This document shows positions 32,402 to 40,434 of a DNA stretch of 64,000 bases, in pieces. The notes under the pieces are model-generated. The model worked only from the letters and a program-made list of their open reading frames with translations. It ran no database searches and had not been told where the DNA came from. Source of the stretch: Palsa-504 sp963847965 (GTDB lineage: Bacteria; Actinomycetota; Actinomycetes; Streptosporangiales; Streptosporangiaceae); assembly GCA_963847965.1 (NCBI GenBank), contig CAWKCG010000044.1:203899-267898 (forward strand), read 5' to 3'. Made by a program: the position numbers and the translations under genes. The first letter of the stretch is position 1. Each line of letters opens with the position of its first letter.

Positions 32402-34214
32402 GGACCCTCCGTGGGATCCGCACGTCGTCGAGGAACCGCGACCGCTGCCTGGCCGGGCTGCGGTTCCGGCCGCCCGGCGCGCGGGACGGCGACCAGGACA
32501 GGTACAGGTGCTCGCGGGCCCTGGTCACCGCCACATACAGTAGCCGCCTCTCCTCCTCGACCGCGCTGGCGGTCCTGGCGTGGACAATGGGCATGAGCCC
32601 GTCGACCAGGCCGGGCAGCAGCACCGCGTCCCATTCAAGCCCCTTGGCCGCGTGCATCGAGGCGAGCGTCACGCCCTCGACCGCCGGCGCGTGCCCAAGC
32701 TCGGCCCGCAGGGCCAGCTCCGCCGAGAAATCGCCCAGGCCTGCCTCCGGGCGCGCCGCGTGCATGTCGTCGGCGAGCTGGGCGATCGCGGCGAGCGACT
32801 CCCACCGCTCCCGCGCCGCCGCCCCCCCGGCCGGAGGGACCCTGGTAAAGCCGATTCCCGTCAGCACGTGCCCGACCGAGGCGGGCAGCGCGTCACGGGC
32901 GCCGCTCTCCATTGCGTCACCGGCCTCGCCGCGCGCGGCGCCGCGGAGCAGCACCAGCGCCTGCCGGACCACGGGACGCTCGTAGAACCGCTCGGCGCCG
33001 CGCACCACGTACGGCACCCCGGCCGCCGCCAGAGACTGCTCGAAGCGCTCGGTCTCGGCGTTGATCCGGACCAGCACCGCGATCCCGCTGGCCGGAACGC
33101 CCGCGGCCAGCAGCGCCCGGGCGCGCGCGGCCACCCCGGCCGCCTCGTCGGCGTCGTCGGAGTACTCGGTGATCACCGGCGCCGGGCCCGCAGGCCGCTG
33201 CGCGACCAGCGCGGCGGACGCCGGGAGCAGCTGGTTGGCCAGCGCGACCACCTGCGGCGTGGACCGGTAGTCGCGCGCCAGCCTGACCACCGTCGCGCCG
33301 GGGAACTCCCCGCTGAAACCGGTCAGGTAGGCGGGGGTGGCGCCGGTGAACGAGTAGATGACCTGCTGCGGGTCCCCCACCACGCACAGGTCGTCCCGGC
33401 CGCCGAGCCAGGCGTCGAGCAGCAGTTTCTGCAGCGGGTTCACGTCCTGGTACTCGTCGACGACGAAGTGCCTGAACGCGTCGCGCACCCGGTCGGCCGC
33501 CTCGCGGTGCTCGAGCACGATGGCGGCGGTCAGCTCGAGGACCGACTCGAAGTCGATGAGGTGCCGCTCCCGCCGCAGCCGCTCGTACCCGGCGAACACC
33601 GCAGCCATCTTCTCCATCCCGGCCGCGGGCGACCGGCCGGCCTGCACCGCGGCGCTCGCGTACCCGTCCGGGCGGACCTGGGTGGCCTTGGCCCACTCGA
33701 TCTCGGCCGCGGCGTCGGCGACCGCCCCGGCGCCCGGCGCGCCCCCGGGGCTCCTCGGGCTGTCCGGGCCGGCGTCGAGCCTGACGTGCGCCTGCTTGGC
33801 CGCCTCGCGGACCAGGCTGACCTTGGAGTCGATCAGTCCCGGTGGGCGCCCGCCGACCACCCGCGGCCAGAAGTAGTTGAGCTGGCGCAGCGCGGCGGCG
33901 TGGAAGGTCGACGCCCGCACCCGCCCGGCGCCCGAACCGCCCGCGCCGAGCTGCCTGAGCCTGCCGCGCAGTTCCCCGGCGGCGCGCACGGTGAAGGTCA
34001 GGGCCAGCACGTGCGCCGGGTTCACGATCCCGGAACCGACCGCGTAGGCGATCCGGTGCGTGATCGCGCGCGTCTTGCCGGTGCCCGCGCCGGCCAGCAC
34101 GCAGACCGGCCCGCGGGCGGCCAGGACCACCTCGCGCTGCTCCGGGTCCAGCCCGGCCAGCAGCTCGTCACAGCTCGGCTGCCCGGCGTCGGCCACGCGC
34201 CCATCCTGCCTCAT
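32394..34214 (-). CDS. UvrD/Rep-family ATP-dependent DNA helicase (UvrD2-like)
   Basis: A 606-residue superfamily 1A helicase: Walker A AGAGTGKTRA, Walker B DEYQDVNPLQ, GDPQQVIYSF, RDYRSTPQVV, SMHAAKGLEWDAV and RRLLYVAVTRAREHLY. The neighbours (mycoredoxin divergent, whiB7 nearby) mark it as the UvrD2 locus of mycobacteria. It ends soon after motif VI and lacks the HRDC extension seen in mycobacterial UvrD2. Start at 34214 (ATG) is tentative; GTG at 34196 is an alternative. Unwinds DNA in repair. Confidence 0.88.
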   Translation of the reverse strand: MRQDGRVADAGQPSCDELLAGLDPEQREVVLAARGPVCVLAGAGTGKTRAITHRIAYAVGSGIVNPAHVLALTFTVRAAGELRGRLRQLGAGGSGAGRVRASTFHAAALRQLNYFWPRVVGGRPPGLIDSKVSLVREAAKQAHVRLDAGPDSPRSPGGAPGAGAVADAAAEIEWAKATQVRPDGYASAAVQAGRSPAAGMEKMAAVFAGYERLRRERHLIDFESVLELTAAIVLEHREAADRVRDAFRHFVVDEYQDVNPLQKLLLDAWLGGRDDLCVVGDPQQVIYSFTGATPAYLTGFSGEFPGATVVRLARDYRSTPQVVALANQLLPASAALVAQRPAGPAPVITEYSDDADEAAGVAARARALLAAGVPASGIAVLVRINAETERFEQSLAAAGVPYVVRGAERFYERPVVRQALVLLRGAARGEAGDAMESGARDALPASVGHVLTGIGFTRVPPAGGAAARERWESLAAIAQLADDMHAARPEAGLGDFSAELALRAELGHAPAVEGVTLASMHAAKGLEWDAVLLPGLVDGLMPIVHARTASAVEEERRLLYVAVTRAREHLYLSWSPSRAPGGRNRSPARQRSRFLDDVRIPRRVHG

Positions 34215-34326
34215 CGGGACAGGCCGCGCCGCCGTCGAGCCGGACGGCGTAGCGCCTGCGGGAAGGCAACGGGCGGCGCCGGCGTTACACCACCTGGGAA
34301 TTTCACCAACCGCGAGGAGGCACCGG

Positions 34327-34602
34327 GTGTCCGGCCAGCTGACGATGTACACCACCCAATGGTGCGGCTACTGCCGGAACCTGAAGAACCAGCTCGCCAG
34401 GGCCGGGGTCGAGATGGCCGAGGTCGATATCGAGCGCGACCCGGCCGCGGCCGAGTACGTGATGTCGGTCAACGGCGGCAACCAGACCGTGCCCACCGTG
34501 GTGTTCCCCGACGGCAGTGTCATGACCAACCCGTCGGCCGCGCAGGTGCGCGACCGGCTGGCCGCCCTCGCCCCCGGGCGGGAGGCTCTGGCCCAAGGCT
34601 GA
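34327..34602 (+). CDS. mrx1: Mycoredoxin (glutaredoxin-like)
   Basis: A 91-residue thioredoxin-fold protein with the active site WCGYC (C13, C16), cis-proline segment TVPTVVF and PDGSVMTNP. Mycoredoxins reduce mycothiol mixed disulfides, so mycothiol is implied in this organism. GTG start with GAGGAGG seven bases before. Divergent from the UvrD2-like gene. Confidence 0.92.
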   Translation: MSGQLTMYTTQWCGYCRNLKNQLARAGVEMAEVDIERDPAAAEYVMSVNGGNQTVPTVVFPDGSVMTNPSAAQVRDRLAALAPGREALAQG

Positions 34603-34635
34603 GACCATCGCCGTTCGGGATAAAAGAGATTTTTA

Positions 34636-34658
34636 ATGCCGAACGAGCGGTGGTGCTC
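34636..34658 (+). repeat. 23-bp element, copy 2, upstream of the ANTAR gene
   Basis: Identical to 3570-3592. Here CGAGC-GGTGGT-GCTCG (34644-34659) gives a five-base stem with a six-base loop. An outer pair CGTTCGG (34612-34618)/CCGAACG (34639-34645) flanks an AT-rich -10-like run (TTTAAT). The frame from its ATG is M-P-N-E-R-W-C plus three codons and stops at 34666-34668, three bases before the ANTAR start. Confidence 0.75.
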
Positions 34659-34671
34659 GGGCAGGTGATAC

Positions 34672-35157
34672 ATGGACGACGATGAATCCCAGGACGAGCT
34701 GGTGGTGCGCAGGTCCGGGCAGGGCTGGCAGGTCGGCGCCGAGGAAACCGGCGACCTGACCAGCGCGATGGTGCTCGCCGACCTGCTCGCCGCCGAGCTC
34801 GGATCGCCCGGCGCGCCGGCCTGCGGGCCGCCTGCGGCCGCGCCGGAAAGCGAGCGGCACGAGGCGGCGCGGCTCGCCGTGACCGTGGCGCAGCTCGAGC
34901 ACGCGCTCAGCGCGCGGGTCCGGGTCGAGCAGGCGATCGGCGTGCTGGCCGAACGGCACCGTCTTCCGCCCAGGCAGGCGTTCGACCTGCTCAGGAGCGT
35001 GGCCAGGGCGGGCGGTCAGAAGGTCACCGAGCTCGCGGGGACCGTGGTGGACAGCGCGTCGAACCCGCTGCTGCCGCTGCCCGCCGACCTGGCCAGGAAG
35101 CCGGCCCCGGCGCGCACGCGCGGGCCGTCGCCGCGCCGCGCCCGCGCGCTGAGCTAA
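34672..35157 (+). CDS. ANTAR-domain protein without a recognisable sensor
   Basis: A 161-residue protein. Residues about 74-126 form the three-helix ANTAR RNA-binding antiterminator domain (LEHALSARVRVEQAIGVLAERHRLPPRQAFDLLRSVA). The first 45 residues are a short acidic segment (QGWQVGAEETGDLTSAMVLADLLAAEL), not a GAF or receiver domain, and the C-terminus is basic. ANTAR proteins bind paired hairpins with six-base loops. Its own leader contains one such loop, which invites an autoregulation hypothesis. Divergent from nothing; it follows mycoredoxin by 69 bases. Confidence 0.8.
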   Translation: MDDDESQDELVVRRSGQGWQVGAEETGDLTSAMVLADLLAAELGSPGAPACGPPAAAPESERHEAARLAVTVAQLEHALSARVRVEQAIGVLAERHRLPPRQAFDLLRSVARAGGQKVTELAGTVVDSASNPLLPLPADLARKPAPARTRGPSPRRARALS

Positions 35158-35274
35158 CCTGGCCAAGCCGGGCCTCGACACGCCCGCGAAGGCGGCCGGC
35201 GAAGGGCCGCGAATGACGGTTGGCGGCGCTACAGTTCCTGGCACACCGGTGGCGGAGCAAAGGAGGCCGGGGGG

Positions 35275-36648
35275 ATGGATCTTGAAGCGGTCGAGATCTG
35301 TGCCGGGGCCGGGGGGCAGGCCCTCGGGCTCGAGCGGGCCGGCTTCGAGCACGCCCTGGCCCTCGAACTCGACGCGGCGGCGTGCGCGACGCTGCGGTCC
35401 AACCGGCCCGGCTGGAAGGTCGCCGAGGGGGACGCGGCCGATCCGGCGCTGTGGCGGCCGCGGGACTACCGCGGCGTGGCCCTGCTGGCCGGCGGGGTCC
35501 CGTGCCCGCCGTTCACCGTGGCGGGCCGGCAGCTCGGCGCGGACGACGAGCGTGACCTGTTCGCGTGGGCGGTGGAGCTGTGCGGGGTGGTCAGGCCGCG
35601 GGCGCTGCTGCTTGAGAACGTCAGGGGGCTGAGCACCGCCCGGTTCAGCGGGTACCGCCAGCACGTCCTGGACCGGCTGCGCGAGCTCGGGTACGTCCCC
35701 GGGTGGCGGCTGCTGCATGCGTCGGAGTTCGGCGTACCGCAGCTGCGCCCGCGCTTCGTGCTGGTGGCCCTGTGCCCGGCGGACGCGCCCTGGTTCCGGT
35801 GGCCGGCGCCGACCTCCGGCCCGCCCGCCACGGTGGGCCAGGCCCTGGGCGACCTGATGGCCGCGCGCGGGTGGCCTGGCGCCGCAGCCTGGGCGCGCCG
35901 GGCCGACCGGATCGCCCCCACGATCGTCGGCGGGTCGAAGAAGCACGGCGGGGGGGACCTCGGCCCGACCCGGGCCAAGCAGGCCTGGGCCGAACTCGGC
36001 GTCGACGGCCTCGGCATCGCCGACGCCGCCCCCGGGCCCGACGCGGACCCGGCCCTGGCGCCCAGGCTGACCTGCGAGATGGTGGCCAGGCTGCAGGGCT
36101 GGCGGGACGAGTGGGACTGGCGGTTCAGCGGGCGCAAGACCGCGCGGTACCGGCAGATCGGCAACGCGTTCCCGCCCCCGGTCGCGGAAGCGGTCGGGAC
36201 CGCCATCCGCCGCGCGCTCGAGCACGCGGGTTCGCCGGGTTGGGCGGGTCCGGCGGCTGCGGCGGGTTCGGCGGGTTCGGGCGCGGCGGGTTTGGCGCGG
36301 CGGGTTCGGGCGTGGTCGGGCTTGGCGGGTTCGGGCGCGGCGGGTTCGGCGGGTTCGGCGGACGCTCCGGGGGACGGGGGCGAGGCGCGTGTACACGACC
36401 CGGTGCTGCGGGTGCTGCGGTCGCGTGACGACTTCCTGACCGCCGGGCAGATCGCCGACCTGGCTGCGGGGCTGTCGGCCGACGCGGTGCTCGGGCGGCT
36501 GGGCCACCTCGGGCGCGACTTCGAGCTGGAGGTCGCCGAGGGCCGCGACGGGCCGGCTTACCGGCTCGCCGGGTTCAAGGGCTTCGTGGGGCAGCGTGAG
36601 CACGCGCGGCACCGGCGTTTCGCGGCGGGCAGGGCCACGATCAGCTGA
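35275..36648 (+). CDS. DNA cytosine-C5 methyltransferase with C-terminal winged-helix-like domain
   Basis: A 457-residue protein. Motif I ICAGAGGQALG, motif IV GGVPCPPFT with catalytic C77, motif VI LLENVRG, motif VIII RPRFVLVAL, the recognition region with KKHGGGDLG, motif IX LTCEMVARLQGW and motif X RQIGNAFPPPVAEAVG are all present. A Gly/Ala/Ser linker (about 320-360) encoded by low-complexity repeats joins a roughly 85-residue C-terminal domain (VLRVLRSRDDFLTAGQIADLA) that looks like a winged helix. No restriction endonuclease or Vsr gene is adjacent, so it is an orphan: epigenetic, anti-restriction or the remains of a system. Confidence 0.9.
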   Translation: MDLEAVEICAGAGGQALGLERAGFEHALALELDAAACATLRSNRPGWKVAEGDAADPALWRPRDYRGVALLAGGVPCPPFTVAGRQLGADDERDLFAWAVELCGVVRPRALLLENVRGLSTARFSGYRQHVLDRLRELGYVPGWRLLHASEFGVPQLRPRFVLVALCPADAPWFRWPAPTSGPPATVGQALGDLMAARGWPGAAAWARRADRIAPTIVGGSKKHGGGDLGPTRAKQAWAELGVDGLGIADAAPGPDADPALAPRLTCEMVARLQGWRDEWDWRFSGRKTARYRQIGNAFPPPVAEAVGTAIRRALEHAGSPGWAGPAAAAGSAGSGAAGLARRVRAWSGLAGSGAAGSAGSADAPGDGGEARVHDPVLRVLRSRDDFLTAGQIADLAAGLSADAVLGRLGHLGRDFELEVAEGRDGPAYRLAGFKGFVGQREHARHRRFAAGRATIS

Positions 36649-36738
36649 CGGGCTAGGCCGGTACCATTGCCGTGGGCCCCGTAGTTTCCCGCGAGACCCA
36701 CGGTTAGCGCAGGTAAGTGATATCTGCTGGTATATCGA

Positions 36739-37149
36739 TCAGGATTGCAGGGACCCCATCGGGACTCCGCATCCCTGGCAGAACCTGTCTCCCGCGATGA
36801 TGCGGGTGCCGCACTTGGCGCAGAAGCTCGAAGCCCGCCCGGTTACCGGTGCCTGTGCCGACGGTCCTTGGCGCGCCTGGTGTACCGACGCCTGCAGCCC
36901 CAGGATGGAGTTCTTGTGCTTGAGAGCGAGCAGCACCACGGCGGCGACCAGGCAGATCAGCGCCAGCCAGCCGGAAGCCGTGTGTAGGAAGCTCTGGCGT
37001 TCTATGCACTCGCCGCCCGAATTGAGTATCGCGACGGTGTCGCTGCATGACGGGAGGTTGGAGGTCGACGCCAGATACGCGATCGCGAATACCGCCGAGG
37101 CGATAATTGCCTTCGTAAAGGTCGGTGTCTTGGTGAATGTAATTTTCAT
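36739..37149 (-). CDS. Small membrane protein with C-terminal zinc ribbon
   Basis: A 136-residue protein starting MKITFTKTP. Two hydrophobic spans (AIIASAVFAIAYLAS and ALICLVAAVVLLAL) flank an external loop with two cysteines (LPSCSD, GGECIE). After a cytoplasmic linker comes CAKCGTRI...CQGCG, a zinc-ribbon. No ribosome site is seen before the ATG, but TATGTT lies six bases upstream, compatible with leaderless translation. Function unknown. Confidence 0.68.
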   Translation of the reverse strand: MKITFTKTPTFTKAIIASAVFAIAYLASTSNLPSCSDTVAILNSGGECIERQSFLHTASGWLALICLVAAVVLLALKHKNSILGLQASVHQARQGPSAQAPVTGRASSFCAKCGTRIIAGDRFCQGCGVPMGSLQS

Positions 37150-37236
37150 AAGCCGAACATAAGGTCCGGCGCGCACCGGGCGGCAGGGGCCGAGCGACCC
37201 AAAACATGCGCCTCGCGTGTGGGCCGACGGCCCACA

Positions 37237-40200
37237 TCAAGGGGAAGGGACGACCGGTTCGATGCCCGCCTGTATGGCGTAGCGGGTCAGTTCGGCGCGG
37301 TTGCGGGCGCCGGTCTTGTCCCTGATCCGGTCCAGGTGCGTCCGCACCGTGTTGGGCGTGACGAAGAGCGTCTCCGCGATCTTAGCGTCGCTCGCTCCGC
37401 CGGACAGTAGCGCCATGATCTGCCGCTCTCGTGCCGACAGCGGGCCAGCCGGGCCAGCCGGGCTGGCCGGTCTGTCCGCCGGCGCGCAATGGGCGGCTGG
37501 AACGGTCACGGCGGGCGCAGGCCCCGGATCTGGCTGGGCTGTGCCCACGGCCAGGGCTATGGCATCGGCTTGGCTGAGGGTGCGGCCCCGGGTGTAGGCG
37601 GCATCGAACGCGGCCTCGCCCAGCGCGTCGCGCAGCCGGGCATGGTCACTGGCGCGCAGTCCCAACTCGAGGGCATCGATGGCCTGTCCGGCCTGCTCGT
37701 ACTGGTGATCGGCAGCGCCGTGCAGGGTGGCGGCCACGGCGGGGTCGCCGTCCGCGCTGGCGGCTAGCGCGAGGCCGAGGATGGCAACGTGCACAAAAGT
37801 CTTCTCACCGGTGGCTCGTGCCGTGTCGAGGACGCTGATGAGCAGACGGCGGGCACCGGCGGCATCTCCGCCCATGAGGTAAGCGAACCCCAAGTTCACC
37901 GCCACGCCGGCGGCCAGGTGCTGGTAGCCGTGGGCTTCGGCGACCCTGAGCGCCTCCTGAAGGGACGCGACGGCAGCCTGGAGCTCCCCGGCCCCGATCT
38001 GGTCGATGCCAAGGTTCACCAGGGTAATGACGAGTACGTAGTTGTCTCCGGCCGCCCGCGCGAGTGCGAGGACCTCCTGCCGGTCAGCTGAGGCTGCGTC
38101 CAGATCGCCGGCCTCGCCCTTGAACGCCGCGCGGTGGCCGAGAGCGGTGGTAAGTAGATGGGGTTTTCCGGCTGACCTGGCCAGCGCGACGGCCTCGTCG
38201 ACCATGGCCAGCGCGGCGGGCAGATCGCCCGCCAGGAAGGTGAACCAGCAGAGCGCGCACAGGGCATCGCCGGCGACAAAGTCATCGGCCAGGCCGCGGG
38301 CGATCGTGATGGCCTCCTCCGCCATGGAGAGGATCGCCGGGTTGCGTTCGGTGTTATTGAGCAGGTGGCAGCTCGCGGCCAGGGCCCGGGCGCGGCAGCG
38401 AGTCGGCTGGCGGGCGTCGGGGCGCGCCAGCAGAACGCTGAGCGCCTCGATGATTTCGCCGCTGTGGCCGCGCATGTAGCAGAACCACTTTAGTTCCGTA
38501 GCTAGGCGCAGGCCGGGCTCGGCGCTGCCGGGATCGGCGATGCTGAACGCCAGCGCGGCACGGATGTTATCGAACTCGGCCTCGATCCGGTCAAGCCAAG
38601 GATGTTCGTCCGGGCCGCGCAGCCGCGCGGCGGCGGTCTCGACTAGGGACAGGTAATGATCGCGGTGGGCGACGCGGGCGTCCTGCAGGTCCGAGCCGGC
38701 CCGCAGCGCGAGGCGTTCGGCGGCGTAGTGGCGGATCGTCTCAAGGAGCCGGTAGCGGGTCGAGGAGTGGATCACCTCGGCTTGGACCAGGCTCTTGCCG
38801 ACCAGCGCGGCCAGCAGGTCAAGCACCTGCCATTCGGCGACGTCGCCGCCGCGGGCGACCGCTTCGGCGGCATCCAGGGTCCAGCCTCCGCCGAAGACGG
38901 ACAGCCGGTTGAACACGATCTGCTCCTCGGAGCTGAGCAGGTCGTAGGACCAGTCGATCAGGGCTCGCAGGGTCTGGTGGCGCGGCAGGGCGGTACGGTT
39001 CCCGGTGGTTAGCAGCCGGAACCGCTGATCGAGCCGGGCGTTGATCTCCGACACCGAGAGCGAGCCAAGGCGGGCCGCGGCGAGCTCCAGGGCCAGCGGG
39101 ATACCGTCGAGACGGACGCAGATCGCCGCTACCGCCGCCGCGCTGGCGTCGTCGACGATGAAGCCCCGCTGGTGCAGCGCGGCGTGCTCCGCGAACAGCT
39201 GCACCGACTCGAAGGCGGCCAGCCGGTCAGGAGCGGCGAGATCGGCGGGCGGGACGGCCAGGCCGGGAACCCGAAAGACGTGCTCTCCGCTGATGCCAAG
39301 CGGCTCCCTGCTCGTGACCAGCAGGCAGACCCGAGGGCACGACCGGATGACGGCGTCGGCCAGCTCGGCGACCGCGCCGAGCACTTGCTCGGCGTTGTCG
39401 AGGATCAACAGCAGGTCCCGGTCGCCGATAGCGTCGATCATGGTGTCGAGCATGGGCCGCCCCGGCGCCTCGCTGACCCCGAGCGCGGCGGCCGCGGTAC
39501 GGGTCACTAGCTCGGGTTCTGCCACCGGCGCCAGCTCGGCGAGCCACACTCCGTCGCCGGTGCCATCAAGGGCGTCGGCCGCCACCTGCAACGCCAGCCG
39601 GGACTTGCCGATCCCGCCAGGACCAGCGATCGTGACCAGCCGTGACCCGCCCGACACTAGCGCGCGCAACTCGGCCAGTTCCACGGTCCGGCCCACGAAG
39701 CTGGTGGCCTGCGACGGCAGGTTGTGGCGCAGCGCCGGGTCGTCAAGCGAGCGCAGTACGCCGAACCCCTCGGCCAGGCCCGATCCGGTCACCTGAAAGA
39801 CCCGTTCGGCGCGCCCCAGGTCCTTCAGGCGCTGCTCGCCCAGGTCCCGGAGCCCGATCCCGCCGGGCAGCTGGTCGGCGAGTAGCGCGTAGGTCGCCGC
39901 TGTGACCAGGACCTGACCACCGTGGCCGATGTCGAGCAGCCGGGCGGTCCGGTTCACCACCGGACCGACGTAGTCGCCGTCGCGCTCCGCGCAGGCACCA
40001 GAATGCAACGCCATGCACACCCGGATGGGCAGGCTGGACGCCCAGGGCTCGGCGCCGACAGCCCGTTGGATGGCCACCGCCGAAGAAAGCGCGGCAACCG
40101 GGTCGGCGAACGTAGCGCGATGGGCCTCGCCCACCGTCTTGAAGACGTGGCCGCCGGACGCCTCGACCTGCTCGCGGACGATGCTGTCATGGCGGGCCAA

Positions 40201-40296
40201 TGCCGCCGCCATGGCATCGCGGTCGGCCTCCCAGAGCCGGACGCTGCCCTCGATATCGGTGAACAGCAACGTCACCGAACCATCCGTAGGCCCCAC
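37237..40296 (-). CDS. Adenylate cyclase-like / AP-ATPase / TPR / LuxR multidomain regulator
   Basis: A 1019-residue protein. Residues 1-175 are a class III nucleotide cyclase domain (FTDIEGS with D14; N115 and R119 of the VNRTARL helix). The second metal position reads GE (E57) where GD is usual, so activity is uncertain. An NB-ARC/AP-ATPase follows (GPGGIGKSRLA, LLILDNAEQVLG), then TPR-type helices (about 600-880), and a C-terminal LuxR/GerE helix-turn-helix (LSARERQIMALLSGGASDAKIAETLFVTPNTV). Such STAND regulators couple a signal to transcription. Start is GTG. Neighbours are unrelated. Confidence 0.88.
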   Translation of the reverse strand: MGPTDGSVTLLFTDIEGSVRLWEADRDAMAAALARHDSIVREQVEASGGHVFKTVGEAHRATFADPVAALSSAVAIQRAVGAEPWASSLPIRVCMALHSGACAERDGDYVGPVVNRTARLLDIGHGGQVLVTAATYALLADQLPGGIGLRDLGEQRLKDLGRAERVFQVTGSGLAEGFGVLRSLDDPALRHNLPSQATSFVGRTVELAELRALVSGGSRLVTIAGPGGIGKSRLALQVAADALDGTGDGVWLAELAPVAEPELVTRTAAAALGVSEAPGRPMLDTMIDAIGDRDLLLILDNAEQVLGAVAELADAVIRSCPRVCLLVTSREPLGISGEHVFRVPGLAVPPADLAAPDRLAAFESVQLFAEHAALHQRGFIVDDASAAAVAAICVRLDGIPLALELAAARLGSLSVSEINARLDQRFRLLTTGNRTALPRHQTLRALIDWSYDLLSSEEQIVFNRLSVFGGGWTLDAAEAVARGGDVAEWQVLDLLAALVGKSLVQAEVIHSSTRYRLLETIRHYAAERLALRAGSDLQDARVAHRDHYLSLVETAAARLRGPDEHPWLDRIEAEFDNIRAALAFSIADPGSAEPGLRLATELKWFCYMRGHSGEIIEALSVLLARPDARQPTRCRARALAASCHLLNNTERNPAILSMAEEAITIARGLADDFVAGDALCALCWFTFLAGDLPAALAMVDEAVALARSAGKPHLLTTALGHRAAFKGEAGDLDAASADRQEVLALARAAGDNYVLVITLVNLGIDQIGAGELQAAVASLQEALRVAEAHGYQHLAAGVAVNLGFAYLMGGDAAGARRLLISVLDTARATGEKTFVHVAILGLALAASADGDPAVAATLHGAADHQYEQAGQAIDALELGLRASDHARLRDALGEAAFDAAYTRGRTLSQADAIALAVGTAQPDPGPAPAVTVPAAHCAPADRPASPAGPAGPLSARERQIMALLSGGASDAKIAETLFVTPNTVRTHLDRIRDKTGARNRAELTRYAIQAGIEPVVPSP

Positions 40297-40408
40297 TTAC
40301 CCATTGTGACACCCACCCCCGGCGGGCCTGGGCCCTGTCGTCTTTAAGGAGCACCTTCCTGCCCGGTCCCGCTGCGTCGGTCCAGGCCGGGGTGGGTTGT
40401 TCAGTAAT

Positions 40409-40434
40409 GCAGTAATAACTGCGATACTGCAAAT
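40409..40434 (+). promoter_or_regulatory. Palindrome and extended -10 element before the first parA-like ATG
   Basis: GCAGT-AATA-ACTGC (40409-40422) is a perfect five-base inverted repeat. It overlaps TGC-GATACT (-10 at 40423-40428), which ends six bases before the ATG at 40435. A near-copy, TGC-GATAAT (40492-40497), ends six bases before the ATG at 40504. Confidence 0.5.

Noticed and set aside
32580..34685. Long plus-strand open frames opposite uvrD2, boxB/boxC and typA
   Set aside because: They mirror the codon structure of well-recognised genes on the other strand, are Arg/Gly/Pro-rich and match no family. This is expected in very GC-rich DNA.
36220..36370. Tandem repeat of a GCGGGTTCGG-like unit as a separate element
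   Set aside because: It is the low-complexity linker of the methyltransferase, kept in frame, and is described with that gene.
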